Assembly: GCF_007754155.1 (NCBI RefSeq)
Contig: NZ_CP037423.1
Span: 10,226,938-10,290,937, forward strand
Direction: 5' to 3'
Source of the DNA: Stieleria neptunia
GTDB taxonomy: Bacteria; Planctomycetota; Planctomycetia; Pirellulales; Pirellulaceae
Length of the DNA: 64,000 nt
Position numbers and translations under genes: made by a program. The notes under the pieces were generated by a model. That model saw nothing but the letters and a program-made list of their open reading frames with translations. It did not search any database and was not told the origin of the DNA. This document shows, piece after piece, positions 1 through 9,030 of the stretch (position 1 is its first letter; every line of letters begins with the position of its first letter).

Positions 1-55
1 CTGCCATCCGTCGCTGTATTTTTCTTTCTGACTGAAACCAACAAGGCATTCTCCC

Positions 56-1060
56 ATGAAATTCACGTCACCGTTGAGTAAACGGACCCTTTCAGCCGCT
101 TTGATCGCCAGCAGCCTACTTTTGTCCTCTCCTTCGTTATTTGCACAAACCAAAACTGATCCGCATGCCGCTCACCCAGCCGCTTCAGAAACTGCGGACG
201 GCGACCTCGCCACTCAATTGCAAACGTTGCGCAAGAAAGTGGCCGACCTAGAAACAACCCTGCAGTCGCAACACACAGCTCGCTATGGCGCGGACGCGAA
301 GCCCGGCGCGATGTCGAATATGGCAATGAGCCAAGATGCTGCCGATCCGTCGTCCGGTTCGGATTCCGCAGGCATGGGCGGAATGAAAGGTATGGACAGC
401 ATGAAGATGGGTGGAATGAAAAAGGGAATGATGAAGGGGATGGACGGCATGAACCAAGACACGACCGGCTCGTCGATGTCGTCCGGCGGCACGGGCATGG
501 GAATGAAAGGGATGTCCGGCGGTATGGGAATGATGTCGGGCATGGGAGGAATGTCAGGTGGCATGGGGTTGGGCAAAGGGATGGGAATGATGAAAGGCAT
601 GGGGATGATGGGGCGTAACCCCGCCATGAAATCATCCATGGATGGGATGGGTTCAATGGGAAACATGAGCATGCCATCCGCCCTGCCAGGCTTTGCCGGC
701 GCGTCGCACCTGTACCACATCGGCGAGACCGGATTCTTCCTCGATCATCCGCAGCACATCACGCTGTCGGACGATCAACAACTCAAACTGAACCAGATCA
801 AGGAAGCCGCATTGCTGGCAACCGCCACCGCGGAGCGCCAGATCGAAGAAGCCGAGCAAGAACTCTGGATGCTAACAGCCGAAGCCCAACCCGACATCAA
901 CAAGATCGAAGCGAAAGCAAGAGAGATCGCCAAACTGCAAGCCGACAATCGCATCGCATTCATCCGATCGGTTGGCGAAGCCGCAAAAGTGTTGACCGAA
1001 GAACAACGCCAAACGCTCGTTGGAACGTCTAGCACAAGTGAAATCGCTCCGGCGAAGTGA
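56..1060 (+). CDS. Met/Gly-rich periplasmic protein, probable metal binding (Spy/CpxP-like helices)
   Basis: Exported protein of 334 aa. Residues 1-30 form a Sec signal peptide ending in a small-residue site before QTKTD. Residues 50-75 look like a short coiled coil. Residues 85-210 are a low-complexity stretch of MGGM, MKGM and GMGM repeats with dozens of methionines, typical of copper/silver-binding tails. Residues 225-330 form amphipathic helices (LSDDQQLKLNQIK, LTEEQRQTL) resembling the Spy/CpxP/heavy-metal-resistance fold. I infer a periplasmic metal sponge or chaperone. The same Met-rich style recurs in the reductase at 11771 and the multicopper oxidase at 16349. The promoter is probably off the left edge. 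Exact function is not known. Confidence 0.8.
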   Translation: MKFTSPLSKRTLSAALIASSLLLSSPSLFAQTKTDPHAAHPAASETADGDLATQLQTLRKKVADLETTLQSQHTARYGADAKPGAMSNMAMSQDAADPSSGSDSAGMGGMKGMDSMKMGGMKKGMMKGMDGMNQDTTGSSMSSGGTGMGMKGMSGGMGMMSGMGGMSGGMGLGKGMGMMKGMGMMGRNPAMKSSMDGMGSMGNMSMPSALPGFAGASHLYHIGETGFFLDHPQHITLSDDQQLKLNQIKEAALLATATAERQIEEAEQELWMLTAEAQPDINKIEAKAREIAKLQADNRIAFIRSVGEAAKVLTEEQRQTLVGTSSTSEIAPAK

Positions 1061-1115
1061 AGCGGGATCGACGTCGAGATTGAGCCATCGAACCTAGCAA
1101 CAATAGAAAGCAACG

Positions 1116-2471
1116 ATGAGTCAACAAGCTGATGAAGAGATGTTTGAAAACGCGATTGGTCGGCTCGATCAGGCCGCTGAATTCTCCAGCATCGGACCCG
1201 AGGCGTTGGAGCGATTGCGGCATCCCAAGTCGATGCTTCAAGTATCAATCCCCTTGAGAATGGATGACGGGTCGCTGAGTGTGTTTCAGGGATACCGAGT
1301 CCGTCACGATGACACACGCGGTCCCACAAAGGGTGGCATTCGATTTCATCCCGACGTGCACCTGGGCGAAGTGAAGGCACTCGCCTTTTGGATGACATGC
1401 AAGTGCGCCGTCGCGGGGATACCCTTCGGTGGCGGCAAAGGAGGCATCATTGTCAATCCAAAAGAGTTGTCGCGACTGGAGTTGGAGCGACTCAGCCGGG
1501 GGTATATTCAGCGTGTTGCAGATTTCATCGGACCTGAAACGGACATCCCAGCCCCGGATGTCTACACCAATGCCATGATCATGGGCTGGATGATGGATGA
1601 ATACTCCAACATACAGCGTCGTCGCACACCGGCGGTCATCACCGGCAAGCCGATACCGCTAGGCGGCAGTTTGGGTCGCGATGATGCCACGGGGCGTGGA
1701 GCGTACTATTGCATCAAGGAGTTGGAAAGACTTAAAGAGTGGGAGCCAAACGAAATACGCGTCGCCGTGCAGGGTTTTGGCAATGCTGGTCAGCATGTTG
1801 CGCGGCTTCTGCATGCTGACGGCTATCGAATTGTCGCGATCAGTGATTCTCGTGGCGGTGTCTATCGCAAAGAAGGCTTGGATATTCCACGTGCGATCGA
1901 ACTAAAGCAACAACGCGAAGACTTGTCGGCCGTTTACGCCTCACGAAGTGTCTGTGACTGCCCCGAATGCGGTTGTGTCGAGTGTCATTGCCATCCTGAC
2001 GATTCAGGCAGCGGTAAACTGATCACCAACGAAGAACTTCTGGAGTTGGGTGTGGATGTTCTCATTCCCGCTGCCCTCGAGAATCAACTCACTGCCGAGA
2101 ACGCCGAACGGGTCACGGCACCGGTGATTGTCGAGGTCGCCAATGGTCCCACAACGACATCAGCGGACGAAGTCTTCAATGCGAAAGGAACCCTCATCGT
2201 TCCAGACATTCTGGCGAACGCCGGTGGTGTGACGGTTAGCTATTTTGAGTGGACACAGAACCGAGCCGGTTATTGCTGGACGGTGGAGGAAGTCCATCAG
2301 CGCCTCAGTCAGATCATGAAGCGAGAATTCAACCTGATCTATGAGTTGATGGCCGCCAACCAGATTGACATGCGCACGGCGGCTTACGCTCACGCACTAA
2401 ATCGAATAGGAGAAGCCATCGAGTCTCAAGGTACAAGCACGTTCTTTTCGCCTCAACCGATGGCGATTTGA
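1116..2471 (+). CDS. gdhA: Glu/Leu/Phe/Val-type glutamate dehydrogenase with Cys/His-rich insert
   Basis: Oxidative deamination of glutamate to 2-oxoglutarate (or the reverse) in the cytoplasm. The 451 aa match the hexameric GDH family throughout: substrate and catalytic lysines K96 and K108 (PFGGGKGG), catalytic Asp D148 in PAPDVYT, Rossmann motif GFGNAG at 220-225, and PAALENQ near 318. Length is near the family norm plus a short insert at 278-298 containing C280, C282, C285, C287, C290, C292, H291 and H293, where ordinary family members have a short loop. ATG start. The upstream neighbour ends 55 bases earlier on the same strand. Whether the coenzyme is NAD or NADP cannot be read here. Confidence 0.93.
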   Translation: MSQQADEEMFENAIGRLDQAAEFSSIGPEALERLRHPKSMLQVSIPLRMDDGSLSVFQGYRVRHDDTRGPTKGGIRFHPDVHLGEVKALAFWMTCKCAVAGIPFGGGKGGIIVNPKELSRLELERLSRGYIQRVADFIGPETDIPAPDVYTNAMIMGWMMDEYSNIQRRRTPAVITGKPIPLGGSLGRDDATGRGAYYCIKELERLKEWEPNEIRVAVQGFGNAGQHVARLLHADGYRIVAISDSRGGVYRKEGLDIPRAIELKQQREDLSAVYASRSVCDCPECGCVECHCHPDDSGSGKLITNEELLELGVDVLIPAALENQLTAENAERVTAPVIVEVANGPTTTSADEVFNAKGTLIVPDILANAGGVTVSYFEWTQNRAGYCWTVEEVHQRLSQIMKREFNLIYELMAANQIDMRTAAYAHALNRIGEAIESQGTSTFFSPQPMAI

Positions 2472-2583
2472 CCTTCGCGCTGAGGTACCGGCAGGAATTC
2501 GGGACTCGCTTTCCCAGTACATTCTCACGTGGGCATTCGCCAAATTTGGTTGGTTGAGTCGCGGCCGACGTAAGCGTTCTATC

Positions 2584-3146
2584 TGCCCAGGTGTCGCTTC
2601 GTGGCTCGGGCGGCCGGCGACTGCTTTTCACCAATCCGAAGATCCATCGGGCCATTGTGGCGAATTGACCGCGGTGGCGGTGTCGGCGTATCAACATTTC
2701 GGGATTCGTGACCAACGCAAAAACGCCGGAGACCTTGATCGCCACTGCAGTCCAAAATCACGCTTTGTGTTTGTGGCCTAACCGATGCTACCGCGGCAGC
2801 TTCAAACGTCTCCAGCACGCAGGTCATCGGCGCTGCCGCGGATACTGCGTTTTGATCTCGTTGGGATGTCTCTGAGTTCTGTTTCCGCTCGACTCCCAAG
2901 CAATCGCGCGAAGTGCGGTCAACGGATTCGATCTTTTGCTGAAAGAAAAAGAGCCGCTTGATCACACCTCGCAAGTCATGTCGGCCAGGCGTTCTTCGAT
3001 CTGCCATGTGCCACGGGAGATCAAGACGCTGCCGCTTTGCCATCGCTGATCAACTACGGCCAGTCGATTCACGAAGCTGGCGATAGCTTTGCACGCCGAC
3101 ACATCTTCCACTTGGGCGGTTCAAATGGCAGGGAGCCGATCTGATG
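2584..3146. other. Non-coding interior of the IS66 element
   Basis: Between the left inverted repeat and the last IS gene. Open frames exist on both strands but none shows a recognisable domain, a convincing start or a plausible composition. It may be decayed passenger DNA. Confidence 0.5.
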
Positions 3147-3440
3147 TCACCATAGAATGTCGAGATCGCCATCCCCGGTGCGTTGGGCGTACTCCAGGTG
3201 GTCGCACAGGTCAGCGACCGCTTCAACATCGGAACCCGCTTTGCCCTTGACGCACGAGTGGCTCAGGTCGCCGATCAGCAGGTGCAGTTCCACCCGAGTC
3301 ATCCCAACTCGGCGAATCAGTTGATCCTTCGGCCAGCGACGAAGCGACGCCTCCAAACGGCCTGACACGTAGCCGTACTTCAGAATCAAGTCGCGATGTT
3401 CACGCGTCAATTGGATTCGCTCGGTCAAGTCCGACATCAC
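3147..3440 (-). CDS. IS66-associated small protein
   Basis: 97-aa cytoplasmic protein encoded directly after tnpC, with its GTG/ATG start (GTGATG) overlapping the tnpC stop, so it is probably translationally coupled. The sequence is charged and helical (LTREHRDLILKYGYVSGRLE) without cysteines or membrane segments. Small accessory ORFs of this kind are seen after tnpC in some IS66 elements. I recognise no catalytic motif, and its role in transposition is unknown. Inside the inverted repeats, so part of the element. Confidence 0.6.
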   Translation of the reverse strand: MMSDLTERIQLTREHRDLILKYGYVSGRLEASLRRWPKDQLIRRVGMTRVELHLLIGDLSHSCVKGKAGSDVEAVADLCDHLEYAQRTGDGDLDILW

Positions 3441-5065
3441 GCCACCTTGGCTTCGCGCCGACGCACGCGGCGTTGCTGAGTTGTCAATCGTCGCGACGCC
3501 TGCTCGGCATCACGATACACTCGAATGCTCTCGGGATGGCGGCCTCGCCAAACATCCGGAAGCAACGCTTCGTAGTCCGTCGAGCCACCGGCAAGCTTGC
3601 GAAGGCAATCGTCCACGTAAGCCCAAGCATCGAGATGATGCCGCGCCGCCGATGATACCAAGCTGTACATCGCAGCGGCTACTTCGCCACCGCGATTGGA
3701 GCCGACGAACAACCAGTTCTGACGACCGATCGTCAGGCTCCGAAGCTCGTTCTCCGTTTCGTTGTTGTCAAACGGAATCGCTCCATCGCCTAGAAACACC
3801 GTTAACTCGTCCCACTGATTCAGCGAGCACCTGACGGCCTTGCCAAGCGAACTCTTGGGCAACACTCGCGGATCGCTGCTCTTCTCGATCAACCAGTCAT
3901 GGAGTTGGTTCATCAACGGAGCCGATTCACGCTGACGAAGTTCAAGACGCTCTTCGGCACTGCACCGCTTCGCGCGATCCTCGACGTCATAAAGTCCTCG
4001 GTACATCGCAAGCGCACGCGCAGCGGCCACCGGATCGTTCGGCTTTGCTTCGACGAATTTCCTCCGCGCGTGGCAGTTACAACACGCAGCAAAGATCTGA
4101 TCGTGTTTCCCCAGGTAGACTCCCTCGTGAACTCCATAAGCGTCGACCACCGCGTGGCCGTGAAAATCCCTCAAGAATCCCGCCGGACCGTCGCGCCCAC
4201 GACTCTCGGTAAAGTCGAACACGTTGTACGGATGGTCTTCGCGGCCACGGTACAGCCAGAAGCGAGCCGTTCGCATCTTGCCGGGCAAGGCAGGATCTTG
4301 CAGCCGCACCGACGTGTCATCGACGCCCAGTACGCGGCCCGAAACGATTCGCGATTTCATCAAGGCGATCAGCGGTGCGACGAGTGCCGCGATGTTCACA
4401 AGCATCCCAAACTGCGTGTTTCTCGGGATCATCACGCCTGCGCGGGCGAAGATATCTTCACCTCGATACAGTGGCAAATGGTCGGCAAACTTGTTGGTGA
4501 TGATTTGTGTGTAAACGCCGAAGCCAGAATCACTGCCGGCAACCGGCGTGGCCGGTCCACCGGGCTCGCTGCCGGCGGGAACCTGCGCGATCGACTCTCT
4601 GCACTTGCCACAGGCACGCTTATGACGACGGATTTCCCAAACGAAGAGTTCCGCCGGAATCAGATCGAGCCGCTCGCTGATGTCCGTGCCAATGATGGGC
4701 ATCTCTTCGCCACAGCAAGAGCACATTCGCTCTTTGGACGAGACGCCCGCCTCGATGATTTTGCGTCTCAAGTGAGCCGGTAGTTTTTCGGACTTCTTCT
4801 TACGGCGTCGCTTCTTGCGAGACTTCGGCGGATCCTGCTCGTCATCATCGCCTTCATTGACCGACTCGCCGAGATCGAACAGATGCAACTGCGAATCGTC
4901 TTCGGCATGCCGCTCGGAGGATTGACCAAATAGTTTGCGACGGTACAGGTTCAGTTCTTCGCGAAGTTGTGCGATCGTCTTCTGTTGTGACTGAACCGTT
5001 TCGACCAACTCATCATTGAATCGTTTTAGGCTCTGCAATTCGTCTTGATTTTCCGGTGCAGTCAT
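3437..5065 (-). CDS. tnpC: IS66 family transposase TnpC
   Basis: DDE transposase of 542 aa, full length for the family. N-terminal coiled coil (residues 5-45), then a basic linker, a zinc-finger-like segment with CSCCGEEMP and the pair C-x2-C in KRACGKC, and the DDE core: VLGVDDTSV (first Asp), AVVDAYGV (second Asp) and NNETENELR (Glu) followed by the IS66 signature GRQNWLFVGS. It ends with the usual C-terminal helical segment. No frameshift seen, so it is probably functional. It is third in the IS operon, separated from tnpB by a terminator-like hairpin. Confidence 0.96.
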   Translation of the reverse strand: MTAPENQDELQSLKRFNDELVETVQSQQKTIAQLREELNLYRRKLFGQSSERHAEDDSQLHLFDLGESVNEGDDDEQDPPKSRKKRRRKKKSEKLPAHLRRKIIEAGVSSKERMCSCCGEEMPIIGTDISERLDLIPAELFVWEIRRHKRACGKCRESIAQVPAGSEPGGPATPVAGSDSGFGVYTQIITNKFADHLPLYRGEDIFARAGVMIPRNTQFGMLVNIAALVAPLIALMKSRIVSGRVLGVDDTSVRLQDPALPGKMRTARFWLYRGREDHPYNVFDFTESRGRDGPAGFLRDFHGHAVVDAYGVHEGVYLGKHDQIFAACCNCHARRKFVEAKPNDPVAAARALAMYRGLYDVEDRAKRCSAEERLELRQRESAPLMNQLHDWLIEKSSDPRVLPKSSLGKAVRCSLNQWDELTVFLGDGAIPFDNNETENELRSLTIGRQNWLFVGSNRGGEVAAAMYSLVSSAARHHLDAWAYVDDCLRKLAGGSTDYEALLPDVWRGRHPESIRVYRDAEQASRRLTTQQRRVRRREAKVA

Positions 5066-5087
5066 TCGGTTGTTTTAGCGCGATCAA

Positions 5088-5121
5088 TAAAAAACGCAAG
5101 GTAGATGACTGCCTTGCGTTT
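5088..5121 (-). terminator. Terminator-like hairpin between tnpB and tnpC
   Basis: Read on the minus strand, AAACGCAAGG and CCTTGCGTTT form a 10-bp stem with a loop of about ten bases, followed by TTTTTTATT. This is a classical intrinsic terminator placed after tnpB and before tnpC, and could lower transposase expression relative to the accessory proteins. Confidence 0.7.
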
Positions 5122-5151
5122 GCATTTTCCTGGAGTTCTTTTCGCTTGCCG

Positions 5152-5514
5152 CTACGCCACTTTGGCTGGGTCAATCGAGTAGCGTTTCCTTCGCTGTGTT
5201 CCTTCGATCTGCACACCGCGAAGCATCATGATTAGTTCCGCCGAATCGATCTCCAAGTCACCGTCGGAACTTCGCGTCAGCTTCTCAAAGGTTCCACGCT
5301 CGAGTCGCTTCGACCAGATAGAAAGACCGTCTTTGTCCCAGGCCAAGACCTTGACGTAGTCACGCCTGCGATTGAAGAAAACAAACAAGTGACCAGAGAA
5401 CAGGTCGATCTGGAAGTGTGCTTTGACGAGGCCCGACAAACCGCAGAATCCTTTTCGCATGTCGGTCGCGTCGGTGCAGACGAAAATGCGTGTCGTTGGT
5501 GAGATTGCGATCAC
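5152..5514 (-). CDS. tnpB: IS66 accessory protein TnpB (IS66 Orf2-like)
   Basis: 120 aa. Contains the family signature for TnpB: ATDMRKGFCGLSGLV near the N-terminus, then LFVFFNRRRDYVKVLAWD and LERGTFE. I place the start at GTG 5514 because this GTG overlaps the tnpA stop (GTGA), the usual coupling in IS66, and because the residues upstream of it are unlike the family. Required with TnpA and TnpC for transposition in studied IS66 elements. Its biochemical role is not well defined. Confidence 0.93.
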   Translation of the reverse strand: MIAISPTTRIFVCTDATDMRKGFCGLSGLVKAHFQIDLFSGHLFVFFNRRRDYVKVLAWDKDGLSIWSKRLERGTFEKLTRSSDGDLEIDSAELIMMLRGVQIEGTQRRKRYSIDPAKVA

Positions 5515-5858
5515 AGCGTTACCTCGACCGCAGTCGCTTGGACGATATCGGCGATCAGCTCGCGTCTCTCGACGGTGGTCGCATCCGGCGGCACTTTGAC
5601 GGTCGCCCCACCGGGCAAGTCGACTTCGAAGCCTCGCCGGGCTGCGCATGAAAGCTCGCTGGCATCGAACTGCACGGGGATGAATGCCGGGTCACCGGGA
5701 GACTTTTCGTCGCGGAGTTTTCGCCGCCACTGATAGAAGGAGGCCGCCGAGTATCCTTCGACTTCGCAGAATTTTGCGACAGTCAATCCAGAGTGCTCAT
5801 ATCGATCGAGTCGCTCTCGCCATTGCCGGGCGAGCTGTGGGTCGGGCAATCGTGCCAT
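5511..5858 (-). CDS. tnpA: IS66 accessory protein TnpA (helix-turn-helix)
   Basis: 115 aa, starting at ATG 5858 (MARLPDPQLARQW), the conserved N-terminus of this family. A longer frame upstream runs into the inverted repeat and is not needed. Residues 15-50 form a helix-turn-helix of the IS3/IS66 type (VAKFCEVEGYSAASFYQWRRK). First gene of the IS operon, coupled to tnpB. A second, truncated IS66 tnpA with the same opening lies at 9196-9505. Confidence 0.93.
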   Translation of the reverse strand: MARLPDPQLARQWRERLDRYEHSGLTVAKFCEVEGYSAASFYQWRRKLRDEKSPGDPAFIPVQFDASELSCAARRGFEVDLPGGATVKVPPDATTVERRELIADIVQATAVEVTL

Positions 5859-6091
5859 GGGTTTCTCCAAAAGTGGAAAGAAACCCACCACGCTACCGCT
5901 CCCGTCAACATGGGAAGATAGAACGCTTACCGCCGGGGAAATTTCCAAATTGATCTTCATCTGCGATACCTTTCAATCACGGGATGCTCCATCACTGCGA
6001 TTTCTTCAATCAAGGGCGGACCCGAACGATCGGTTCGATCCGAATGATCGGGGTCTTTGTCGGCGGGATCGGACGAAGCCAGAAGGTTTGG

Positions 6092-6120
6092 TGAAGGAAT
6101 GGCGTGAAACTCGCATCTAA
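6092..6120 (+). promoter_or_regulatory. ECF-type promoter site 1
   Basis: TGAAGGAA, 13-base spacer, GCATCTAA. One of twelve near-identical sites. Lies 105 bases before the start of the His/Gly-rich protein at 6226. Confidence 0.75.
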
Positions 6121-6225
6121 CTCGTATGACACGAAGCGGTCGCACGGGCTGCTTCATTGCCAAGCTCAATCCAAGCGATGTTTCGCTGGGGATTGTTTTC
6201 CTCTCTCTCAATAAGGCGATGAACG

Positions 6226-6633
6226 ATGACGAATACATCCAAATTGAAACTGTTTGCAGGTCTCGCTATTTTGACCAGCGCATTCATGCTCTCGTCCAGT
6301 GCCATGGCTAGTGACGGACACGGTGGTGGGGGCCATGGCGGCGGCGGTCATGGTTTCAGTGGCGGGCATGGATACGGTGGTCACGGCAGTTACGGCCACG
6401 GATATGGTGGGCACGGGTACGGCCACCGCGGCTACAGTCATGGAGATGGCGGCTATGGCCACGGAGCCGCGTACTACGGAATTGGTCTCGGATACGGCGT
6501 TGGCTATAGCGGCATCGGCTACGGTGGGTTTGGCTACGACAGCTATTACCCGTCGTACACAGCTTACCGGACGACCTACGTCGCTCCGCGTCGAATTCTG
6601 CATCGACGATCGTACTCGCGTTGTGGACGGTAA
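6226..6633 (+). CDS. Secreted Gly/His/Tyr-rich protein
   Basis: 135 aa. Signal peptide at residues 1-29 (hydrophobic core LFAGLAILTSAFML, cleavage after AMA). The mature part is almost entirely GHGGGGHG, GYGGHGYGHRGY-type repeats with about 16 histidines, then a Gly/Tyr segment and a basic Arg-rich end with one Cys. His-rich repeats suggest binding of Ni, Zn or Cu outside the cytoplasm, which is inference from composition. Preceded by ECF site 1, placing it in the proposed envelope-metal regulon. ATG start chosen because it begins the signal peptide. No specific family recognised. Confidence 0.8.
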   Translation: MTNTSKLKLFAGLAILTSAFMLSSSAMASDGHGGGGHGGGGHGFSGGHGYGGHGSYGHGYGGHGYGHRGYSHGDGGYGHGAAYYGIGLGYGVGYSGIGYGGFGYDSYYPSYTAYRTTYVAPRRILHRRSYSRCGR

Positions 6634-6639
6634 GCGTTG

Positions 6640-6972
6640 CAATGCGGGCGGCCGTTTCGATGGCCCGCGGTCGCCGAGACCGAATACCGGCTTTGGGAAC
6701 CACTTTCGTTTGTGGCGCGGCTAGACAATTTGGAGCGAAGGTTGACTGGTGGCAATGAAGAGATCGACCAAGTTACCCGGGGATTCAATCTAGCGACACC
6801 CGGCGGCAGTCTGCTGCTGCTGAATCACGAGCACTGGATCCTGCCCGACGATAGTGACATCGACGTGATCGGTGCCCTCTGGACTGCAACTTTTTGGCTT
6901 TTCGAACAAGATGTTGGAAGCGATGTCTGGTTTCGTCCATACGTCGGAATCGGCCAGTCAAGCGGACTTTAA
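6640..6972 (+). pseudogene. C-terminal fragment of an unrecognised, possibly beta-barrel, protein
   Basis: Open frame of about 110 codons with no credible start of its own (only a TTG near 6637). The sequence alternates polar and hydrophobic residues (GGSLLLLNHEHWIL, VIGALWTATFWLF, VWFRPYVGIG), as in the last strands of an outer-membrane barrel. It begins almost at the stop of the preceding gene and overlaps the end of the convergent formyltransferase by 15 bases. Most likely the remnant of a larger gene that lost its 5' part. Confidence 0.4.
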
Positions 6973-7995
6973 AATGCTGGGGCGTGCAAAGCTAACGAAA
7001 TGCTCTCCCGGTCTAATGGAAGGCGTGGATTTTCCACTCTGAACCAAGGCAGGTGTGCTCAGTTCAACGATGCTGTCACTGTCTTGTGTGCAAACGAATA
7101 GCTTGTCGGGCTCCACTGCCAAGACTGTTCCGGGGCGAAGTCGGTCGCGAATTTGAAATAGATTGATCCCATTGCCCTTGATCAGGGCCTTGCTCGAATC
7201 AACTACGCTTCCCTTTTCGAAGGCGAGTGGGAGTTGGCCAAGGGATGTGGCCAAGGGTAAAATTCCATCGAGGGCGCGCATTCGTCGATCGATTTCCGCC
7301 GGACGTGCTTCCCAAGGAATCCAAGACCACGAGGGGCTTAGCTTGGGCACGTAAGAAGCATCACCTGCTTGCTTTTTTGGGGCAATTGACCCGTTCTGGA
7401 AACCGCGAAGCAAGTCAACCACGCATTCACTGAATTGGCTCGCAATACGTTCTTCGAGTCGGATGGAGGTTTCGCCGGGCCCTACTTCCAACTCTTTCTG
7501 TAGCAGAATGTCTCCGGTATCGATTCCTTCGTCAATCAAATGAAACGTGATCCCCGTTTTCTTGTCGCCGTTAAATATCGTCGCGATTTGCGGGCATGCA
7601 CCTCGGTACTTTGGTAACAGAGAGCCATGGCAGTTGATCACACGATGATTGCCCGTCGATAGCGTTGGCTGCTTGATGATTTCGGCCCAGCTTGCAATCA
7701 GAAGGATGTCCGGCGCGAGATCAAGCAACTCTGCCCGAAACTCGTCCGAGTTAATGCTTGGTGCTGTCAGAGTGCGAACGTTGTTTGCACTTGATAGTTG
7801 TAAGATCTCAATTTCTGACGGATGGTCTTTCAGAAAACGGTATTTGCTCAAGTTGCTCGCCGGCATGGCCCCAACGACGTTTATGTCGTGGGGGGAACCG
7901 ATTAGGCTTCTCATGACGCTCACCCCCAAGCGTCCAAATCCCGCCAAGAGCACTCGAACCGGATTCGAGCAAATTGAATTCCCTGCAATATCCAT
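6958..7995 (-). CDS. Fmt-like formyltransferase
   Basis: 345 aa, 10-formyltetrahydrofolate-dependent formyltransferase fold. N-terminal Rossmann-like half (VRVLLAGFGRLG at 13-24), catalytic triad residues N121 and H123 in INCHGSLLPKYRG and D159 in GIDTGD, folate loop around 122-135, and a C-terminal OB-like domain from about 215 (GTVLAVEPDKLFV). This matches methionyl-tRNA formyltransferase, but divergence in the first 100 residues and the isolated, IS-rich setting make a second Fmt-like enzyme (for example a sugar N-formyltransferase) equally possible. No operon partner. Confidence 0.8.
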   Translation of the reverse strand: MDIAGNSICSNPVRVLLAGFGRLGVSVMRSLIGSPHDINVVGAMPASNLSKYRFLKDHPSEIEILQLSSANNVRTLTAPSINSDEFRAELLDLAPDILLIASWAEIIKQPTLSTGNHRVINCHGSLLPKYRGACPQIATIFNGDKKTGITFHLIDEGIDTGDILLQKELEVGPGETSIRLEERIASQFSECVVDLLRGFQNGSIAPKKQAGDASYVPKLSPSWSWIPWEARPAEIDRRMRALDGILPLATSLGQLPLAFEKGSVVDSSKALIKGNGINLFQIRDRLRPGTVLAVEPDKLFVCTQDSDSIVELSTPALVQSGKSTPSIRPGEHFVSFARPSILKSA

Positions 7996-8142
7996 ACGGT
8001 GCTCTTGAACGACACGAAAACGCGGTTGACTAAGTCATGATCGGCCTAGTCGCTCGAACCTCAAAAGGATTCTGCATCTGAACGAGGAAAACCCTCAACG
8101 GGACGCATGCTCGTGCACACTCAGCATCGAAACGAGATTGGC

Positions 8143-8721
8143 TTACAACTCGAAATCGATTTTCCATTCAGGCCGATTATCGGCATTTGAGTACCCTCGG
8201 CTGTCCAACCGCTTCGTGGAGGGCGTGGTTTCGTCGCCGATGAGAATCCAGCCAAAGTTGCTGGTCGGATCGGCGAGCCACGATTGAACATCGGCGACCA
8301 ATTGTGGCGTTGACGAGGAATAGGAGCCAACACCATCGGCCGGCGTGGTGGCGCTTGCCGCCGATTCGAAGTTGCCGCCCGGCGTGTTCCACAAAGCCGC
8401 GTCAAATTCGCCGTGAATCCAAGTGGCGTCGTTGGCGGTCGGCGGCACTGGATTCAATCCGCCTTCCTCACCGATCTGATCTGACGTGCCTTGATTCCAG
8501 TTGGTGCTGACTCGGTGCAGATTGACGTCAAACTCATCAACAATCGTGCGAGACATATTCAATTTGAGTGTCACGACCGTGACCGTCGCGCCGGCGGGAA
8601 TCCCTGCCGCGACGTCGAACGCGATCAGGTTGCGCCGTAGCGATTCGGACTGTTCCAGGGCCATTCCGGTAAAGAAGTACTGACATGCGCCGTTGGCAAC
8701 CAAACCGTCGGCCCGTTTCGT
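8143..8721 (-). pseudogene. DNRLRE-domain fragment
   Basis: About 190 codons resembling the DNRLRE/CBM96-like domain of secreted proteins: LRRNLIAFDVAAGIPAGATV, TLKLNMSRTI, FGWILIGDET and the closing RLDSRGYSNADNRPEW. The usual N-terminus with signal peptide is missing. An in-frame stop lies at 8722-8724 and no ATG precedes the domain, only a TTG at 8703. I read it as the 3' part of a broken gene for an extracellular structural or anchoring protein. It faces away from the formyltransferase. Confidence 0.7.
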
Positions 8722-9030
8722 TTACGCTCAACATGCATTGACCACCGAGGTCGCACGAATTTTACGGGAACTGGTTGGCTAAGCGTCAGTTCGCTGGTTG
8801 AAGCTTGAATGTCGTTGGGCGAGAAGTCCGTAGAATCCATACAACCGAAACAACTAGATTTGTTGTTGCGTCAATCGCGAGACGCAACTTGCCAACACAA
8901 CTAGGTGGCGTGTTTGGCTTCAATGCGTTTAATTCCCACGCATGCTTGTGTTTACGAGCGCTCACCAACTGCCAAATGGAAAGCACTATTCACAGAGCCG
9001 GTCGATTTCCCGATCCAGAGCCGCAAATCT
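8722..9030. other. Intergenic, no gene seen
   Basis: Separates two truncated genes. Short frames on both strands have no recognisable domain, signal peptide or promoter match. Confidence 0.5.

Larger units (their letters stand above)
2570..5930 (-). mobile_element. Complete IS66-family insertion sequence
   Basis: Bounded by imperfect inverted repeats: the left end begins GTAAGCGTTCTATCT at 2570 and the right end is its reverse complement finishing at 5930. The first 15 bases are identical and about 21 of the first 23 match. The element carries tnpA, tnpB and tnpC in the usual order on the minus strand plus a small fourth gene. The flanking octamers CGGCCGAC (2562-2569) and CGCCGGGG (5931-5938) do not match, so the usual 8-bp target duplication is absent, suggesting rearrangement after insertion. 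At 3361 bp it is longer than a typical IS66 because of about 560 bp of non-coding DNA next to the left end. Confidence 0.9.

Noticed and set aside
63..720. Two long minus-strand frames opposite the Met-rich gene
   Set aside because: They are the Pro/Ile- and Ser/Pro-rich mirror of ATG/GGC-rich codons and have no domain or start signal.
1040..1100. Possible thirteenth ECF promoter before glutamate dehydrogenase (TGAAGCGG ... CCATCGAA)
   Set aside because: The spacing is about 19 bases and both halves are poor matches.
2993..3020. GAAGAAC on the minus strand inside the IS66 element
   Set aside because: No GCATC box at the required distance.
3899..4783. 294-codon plus-strand frame inside the IS66 tnpC
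   Set aside because: Antisense to a full-length, motif-complete transposase; no recognisable family.
2562..5938. Eight-base target duplication around the IS66 element
   Set aside because: Flanking octamers agree at only four of eight positions.
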